DNA of 64,000 nucleotides from Streptomyces dangxiongensis (GTDB lineage: Bacteria; Actinomycetota; Actinomycetes; Streptomycetales; Streptomycetaceae), in contig NZ_CP033073.1 of assembly GCF_003675325.1 (NCBI RefSeq), positions 1,798,001 to 1,862,000 on the forward strand, written 5' to 3'. The notes beneath the pieces are model-generated. The model made no database searches and had not been told where the DNA came from. It worked only from the letters and a program-made list of their open reading frames with translations. The translations under genes and the position numbers were made by a program. Of the stretch, positions 59,251-64,000 are shown one piece after another. Numbering within the stretch: the stretch's first letter is position 1; every line of letters starts with the position of its first letter.

Positions 59251-60069
59251 ATGACCACCGACGTCAGCAGCGCCCAGCCGCACAGAGGCGCACCCGGCCG
59301 CACCGCGCGCGTGCCGAAGTACTACCGGATCAAGCAACAGCTCCTCAGCATGGCCGAGGCGCTCCAGCCCGGTTCGGCCATGCCCGCGGAACGGCTGCTC
59401 GCCGTCCGGTTCGACACCTCGCGGACCACCGTCCGCCAGGCGCTCCAGGAACTCGTCGGCGAGGGCCGGCTCGACCGGATCCAGGGCAAGGGCACCTTCG
59501 TCGCGCAGCCCAAGCTGTACCGCACGCTCCAGCTCACCTCGCACACCGAGGACATGCGGGCGCAGGGCCTCACGCCCGCCTCGCAGACGCTGGACGTCGG
59601 GGAGGTGCCCGCGGACGAGAAGCTGGCGGGCCTGCTCGGCATCGGGATCGGCGAACGGGTGCTGCGCATCGAGCGGCTGCGGCTGGCCAGCGGCGACCCG
59701 ATGGCGATCGAGACGACCCACCTGTCCGTACGGCGCTTCCCCGGCCTGCGCCGTTCCCTGGCCGGCTGCCCGTCGCTGTACACGGCACTCGCCGAGGTGT
59801 ACGGCGTCCATCTCGCCGAGGCCGACGAGACCATCGAGACCTCGCTGTCGACACCGCGCGAGGCGCAGTTGCTCGGCACCGACGTGGGGCTGCCGATGCT
59901 CCTGCTGTCCCGGCACTCACGGGACGCGGAGGGCTCCCCCGTGGAGTGGGTGCGCTCGGTGTACCGGGGCTCCCGCTACAAGTTCGTCGCCGCCCTGCAC
60001 CGGCCGGGCGCCCCGGTGGTCCGGCGCAGGACGGTCCCCGCGGACCGGGACGGACTCGGCCACGCCTGA
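59251..60069 (+). CDS. GntR/HutC-family regulator, DasR-like
   Basis: A 272-residue repressor from ATG 59251 (GGAAGG upstream). Winged helix: [12 protein letters not shown]...[45 protein letters not shown]. The UTRA ligand domain runs from about residue 95 ([25 protein letters not shown]...[26 protein letters not shown]...[10 protein letters not shown]). DasR senses GlcN-6-P and controls chitin use, development and antibiotics. The similarity to remembered S. coelicolor DasR is high but has more changes than expected for true orthologues, plus a longer C-terminus. This is either DasR in a diverged species or a locus-specific paralogue. Confidence 0.85.
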   Translation: MTTDVSSAQPHRGAPGRTARVPKYYRIKQQLLSMAEALQPGSAMPAERLLAVRFDTSRTTVRQALQELVGEGRLDRIQGKGTFVAQPKLYRTLQLTSHTEDMRAQGLTPASQTLDVGEVPADEKLAGLLGIGIGERVLRIERLRLASGDPMAIETTHLSVRRFPGLRRSLAGCPSLYTALAEVYGVHLAEADETIETSLSTPREAQLLGTDVGLPMLLLSRHSRDAEGSPVEWVRSVYRGSRYKFVAALHRPGAPVVRRRTVPADRDGLGHA

Positions 60070-60091
60070 ACCGGACCGGGGGCGGTCCGGT
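60070..60091 (+). terminator. 9-bp stem-loop after the dasR-like gene
   Basis: ACCGGACCG (60070-60078) pairs with CGGTCCGGT (60083-60091) around GGGG, starting at the base after the stop. Confidence 0.65.
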
Positions 60092-60178
60092 CGGTGGCCG
60101 CGGATCGCGGGGCGGGGAGGTCCGTCCGGCCCCCTGAGGCCGAGGGACCGGACGGCGGGCGGGCGGGGGTGCCCGGTG

Positions 60179-61195
<1,017 letters not shown>

Positions 61196-61199
<4 letters not shown>

Positions 61200-62326
61200 C
61201 GGGCCTCCTTGTGTGCCGTGGCGTACAGCTCCTTGGCGATGATGCCCCGCTGCACCTCGCTGGCGCCCTCGTAGATGCGGGGCGCGCGTACCTCGCGGTA
61301 GAGGTGTTCGAGGAGGTGGCCGCGGCACAGGGCGCGGGCGCCGTGCAGTTGGACCGCGGTGTCGACGACGTACTGCGCGGTCTCGGTGGCGAGCAGCTTG
61401 GCCATCGCGGCGCGCCGCGGGACGTCGGCGGCCCCCGCGTCGTACGCCGTGGCCGCCGCGTACACCATCAGCCGGGCCGCCTCCGTGCGCAGGGCCATCT
61501 CGGCGACCTGGTGGGACACGGCCTGGAGGTCCATCAGCCGGCCCTGGAACGCCTCGCGGCGGCTGGTGTGGGCGAGGGTGGCGTCCAGCGCGGCCTGGGC
61601 CATGCCGACCGCGAAGGCGCCGACGCTGGGGCGGAAGAGGTTGAGGGTGCCCATGGCGACGGCGAAGCCGCGGTCGGGCTCGCCGAGCACGTCGTCGGCG
61701 GTGACGGGTACGGCGTCGAAGTCGAGGGTGCCGACGGGATGCGGGGAGATCATCTCCAGGGGGCCGCCGGTGAGTCCCGGCCGGCCGGCGGGGACCAGGA
61801 ATGCGGTGACGCCCCGGGCGCCGGCGCCCGGGGTGGTGCGGGCGAACACGGTGTAGAGGTCGGCCTCGGGGGCGTTGGAGATCCAGCACTTGGCGCCGGT
61901 GAGCCGCCAGCCGCCGCCGTCGGGCTCGGCCGCGAGGGCCAGCGCCGCCGCGTCCGAACCGGCCCCGGGCTCGCTCAGCGCGAAGGCGGCGACGGCGCTG
62001 CCGTCGGCGACCCGGGGCAGCCAGCGCCCGCGCTGGGCCGGGGTGCCGTGCGCGTGCACCGGGTGGGCGCCCAGGCCCTGCAGGGCCAGGGCGGTCTCGG
62101 CCTCGGTGCAGGCCTGGGCGAGGGACTCGCGCATCAGGCACAGGTCGAGCGCGCCGGAGCCGAACAGCCGGGCGAGCAGGCCGAGCCGGCCCAGTTCGGC
62201 GAGGAGCGGCCGGTTGACGCGGCCGGGTTCGCCCCGGTCGGCGAGCTGGCGCAGCCGGCCGGCGGCCAGGGCGCGCAGCTCGGCGCACCAGGCGGTCTGC
62301 TCCGGCCCGAGCGAGAATGCGGACAC
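61196..62326 (-). CDS. Acyl-CoA dehydrogenase
   Basis: A 376-residue FAD enzyme. The N-terminal helical domain leads into ALSEPGAGSDAAALALAAEPDGGGWRLTGAKCWISNAPEADLYTVFART (signature 1), and the C-terminus has VQLHGARALCRGHLLEHLYREVRAPRIYEGASEVQRGIIAKEL (signature 2, with the catalytic Glu in YEGASEVQ). It oxidises an acyl-CoA thioester at the alpha-beta bond. It is coupled to RidA and divergent from the acyl-CoA ligase gene, which together suggests degradation of a carboxylic or aromatic acid through CoA esters. Confidence 0.9.
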
Positions 62327-62588
62327 TGCCGGCCCTCCCTCCGGGGAAGGACCACGGGCCCTTCCCGCACCGCCACCACACCGTGACCGGCGGGCGGCCG
62401 CACGGCCCGCCCCGTCGTCCGGGTGCGCGCCGCCACTGACGTGCCGTCACCGCGGAGGCCGTTTCCCGCGCCCCGCCCCATGACGTTATCGCGCACCGTT
62501 GACTGCCGTCACCGACACGATACGCTCCAGATGCGAGCCCACCAGGAAGCCCGTCCGGACGTCTGTCACGGCAAGGGGGCGGACCGCC

Positions 62589-64000
62589 ATGCATCGCTCG
62601 GCCCACGTCGACACGTTCACGCGCGACCATCTCCCGCCGCCGCACACCTGGCCCGAGCTGCGGTTCGACCTGCCGGAGCTGCGCTACCCCGGCCGGCTGA
62701 ACTGTGCCGCCCAACTGCTGGACCACGCCGATCCGGACCGCCCGGTGTTCCGCACGCCGTCCGGTGCCACCTGGACGTACGGCGAGCTGCGGGCGCGCGT
62801 CGACCGCATCGCGCACGTCCTCACCACCGGCCTGGGCGTGGTCCCGGGCAACCGGGTCCTGCTGCGCGGCCCGACCACCCCCTGGCTCGCCGCCTGCTGG
62901 CTGGCCGTGCTGAAGGCGGGCGCGGTCGCGGTCACCGTGCTGGCCCAGCAGCGCCCGCACGAGCTGTCGACCCTGTGCGGGATCGCCCGGGTGGGACACG
63001 CGCTGTGCGACATACGGGCGGTGGACGACCTGGCGCGGGCCCGGATACCCGGGCTGCGCATCACCACGTACGGCGGACAGGCCCCCGACGACCTCCTGCG
63101 CCGCCCGGCGCCCGCCGCGTCGTACCCGGCGGTGGACACCGCCGCCGACGACGTCGCGCTGATCGCGTTCACCTCCGGTACGACGGGGCGCCCGAAGGGG
63201 TGCATGCACTTCCACCGGGATGTGCTGGCAACAGCCGACACCTTCTCGAAGCATGTGTTGCGCCCCCATGAGGACGACGTCTTCGCCGGCAGCCCCCCGC
63301 TCGGCTTCACGTTCGGCCTCGGCGGGCTGGTGGTCTTCCCCCTGCGGGCCGGTGCCAGCGCGCTCCTGCTGGAACAGGCGGGCCCCCGGAAGCTGCTCCC
63401 CGCGATCGCCGGACACCGGGTCTCGGTCCTGTTCACCGCGCCGACCGCCTACCGCGCCATGCTGGACGACCTGCACCGGTACGACCTGTCGTCCCTGCGG
63501 CGCTGCGTGTCGGCCGGTGAGAACCTGCCCGCGGCCACCTGGCGGGCCTGGCACGAACGCACGGGCCTGCGTCTGATCAACGGCATCGGCGCCACCGAGT
63601 TGCTGCACATCTTCCTCTCCGCCGCCGACGAGCGGACCAGACCCGGCACCCTGGGCGTCCCGGTCCCGGGCTGGCGGGCGCGCGTCCAGGACGCCCACGG
63701 CAGGCCCGTGCCCGACGGCGAGCCCGGTCTGCTCGCGGTGCGCGGCCCGGTCGGCTGCCGTTATCTCGCCGACCCGCGGCAGCGGGAGTACGTACGGGAC
63801 GGCTGGAACATCACCGGAGACACGTGCGTCCGTGAGGCCGACGGGTACTTCCGCCATGTGGCCCGCGCCGACGACATGATCATCTCCGCCGGGTACAACA
63901 TCGCGGGCCCGGAGGTGGAGGACGCGCTGCTGCGCCATCCGGACGTGGCCGAGACGGCGGTCGTCGGCCGCCCCGACGAGGCCCGCGGTCAGATCGCGGT
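62589..64000 (+). CDS. AMP-dependent acyl-CoA ligase (benzoate/2-aminobenzoate-CoA ligase-like), 3' end outside window
   Basis: Open from ATG 62589 to the window end, 470 residues so far. ANL-superfamily motifs are IAFTSGTTGRPKGCMHFHRD (P-loop, TSGTTGRPKG at 195-204), a GIGATELLHIF-type A5 region, WNITGDT (A7) and ADDMIISAGYNIAGPEVEDALL (A8 hinge). The catalytic A10 lysine lies beyond the edge. It activates a carboxylic acid as acyl-AMP, then as acyl-CoA. The GSPPLGFTFGLGGLVVFPL segment is like the benzoate-CoA ligase group. Divergent from the dehydrogenase/RidA operon. Confidence 0.87.
   Translation, partial: MHRSAHVDTFTRDHLPPPHTWPELRFDLPELRYPGRLNCAAQLLDHADPDRPVFRTPSGATWTYGELRARVDRIAHVLTTGLGVVPGNRVLLRGPTTPWLAACWLAVLKAGAVAVTVLAQQRPHELSTLCGIARVGHALCDIRAVDDLARARIPGLRITTYGGQAPDDLLRRPAPAASYPAVDTAADDVALIAFTSGTTGRPKGCMHFHRDVLATADTFSKHVLRPHEDDVFAGSPPLGFTFGLGGLVVFPLRAGASALLLEQAGPRKLLPAIAGHRVSVLFTAPTAYRAMLDDLHRYDLSSLRRCVSAGENLPAATWRAWHERTGLRLINGIGATELLHIFLSAADERTRPGTLGVPVPGWRARVQDAHGRPVPDGEPGLLAVRGPVGCRYLADPRQREYVRDGWNITGDTCVREADGYFRHVARADDMIISAGYNIAGPEVEDALLRHPDVAETAVVGRPDEARGQIA

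Overview
The window is high-GC actinobacterial DNA that reads as a Streptomyces chromosome. Starts are often GTG, genes are translationally coupled through ATGA/GTGA overlaps, and the families are typical of the genus: SacA-type aconitase, an XRE-MurA fusion, DasR/DasABC, DUF6207, DUF6271 and SpoIIE-type phosphatases. The adjacent aconitase and XRE-MurA genes match my memory of the SCO5999/SCO5998 order in S. coelicolor.

Layout. (1) 1-2593: conserved chromosome, with aconitase (5' part, minus strand) and the XRE-MurA fusion; the gap between them holds an iron-box-like site and two palindromes. (2) About 2600-29900: a mosaic accessory region. It opens with a tyrosine integrase and an excisionase-like gene that an IS has broken. 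Near-identical 20-bp direct repeats lie at both edges (2662-2681 and 29856-29875). Inside are IS5-, ISAs1- and IS701-type elements and remnants, a clipped kinase gene, an M1 peptidase, a 5' tRNA-Arg fragment, two tandem secreted lectins, an acyltransferase, a protein-kinase-like gene and a cas-less type I-E CRISPR array. (3) 29900-33115: small membrane/DUF genes and a deletion-fused pseudogene. (4) 33382-48408: SpoIIE phosphatases, a mannitol dehydrogenase/HAD/UbiA/IMPase operon, an oxidoreductase, an HD protein, a Tat-exported protein and an isochorismatase pair with a divergent GlxA-type regulator. (5) 48724-54041: a tightly coupled five-gene operon (Fe(II) dioxygenase, DUF6271, PLP decarboxylase, GNAT, MFS) that looks like a small biosynthetic cluster. 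(6) 54199-60069: a complete das-like chitosaccharide locus (GH3, two permeases, binding lipoprotein, divergent DasR-like regulator) with three dre-like operators. (7) 60179-64000: a secreted DUF protein, RidA, an acyl-CoA dehydrogenase and a truncated acyl-CoA ligase.

The most interesting part is 11146-19936. Two paralogous GT-B-like genes each start at or just after a long tandem heptamer array (about 18 copies of ACCGCGA; 25 copies of GCGGGCA), and each converges tail-to-tail on a paralogous NB-ARC/TPR (NLR-type) ATPase gene. The NLRs carry short N-terminal motifs resembling bacterial amyloid-signalling motifs. The first NLR forms an operon with a small helical protein whose C-terminus carries a matching motif and which resembles a Bell-type cell-death effector. 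I read this as a duplicated, probably phase-variable glycosyltransferase/NLR system.
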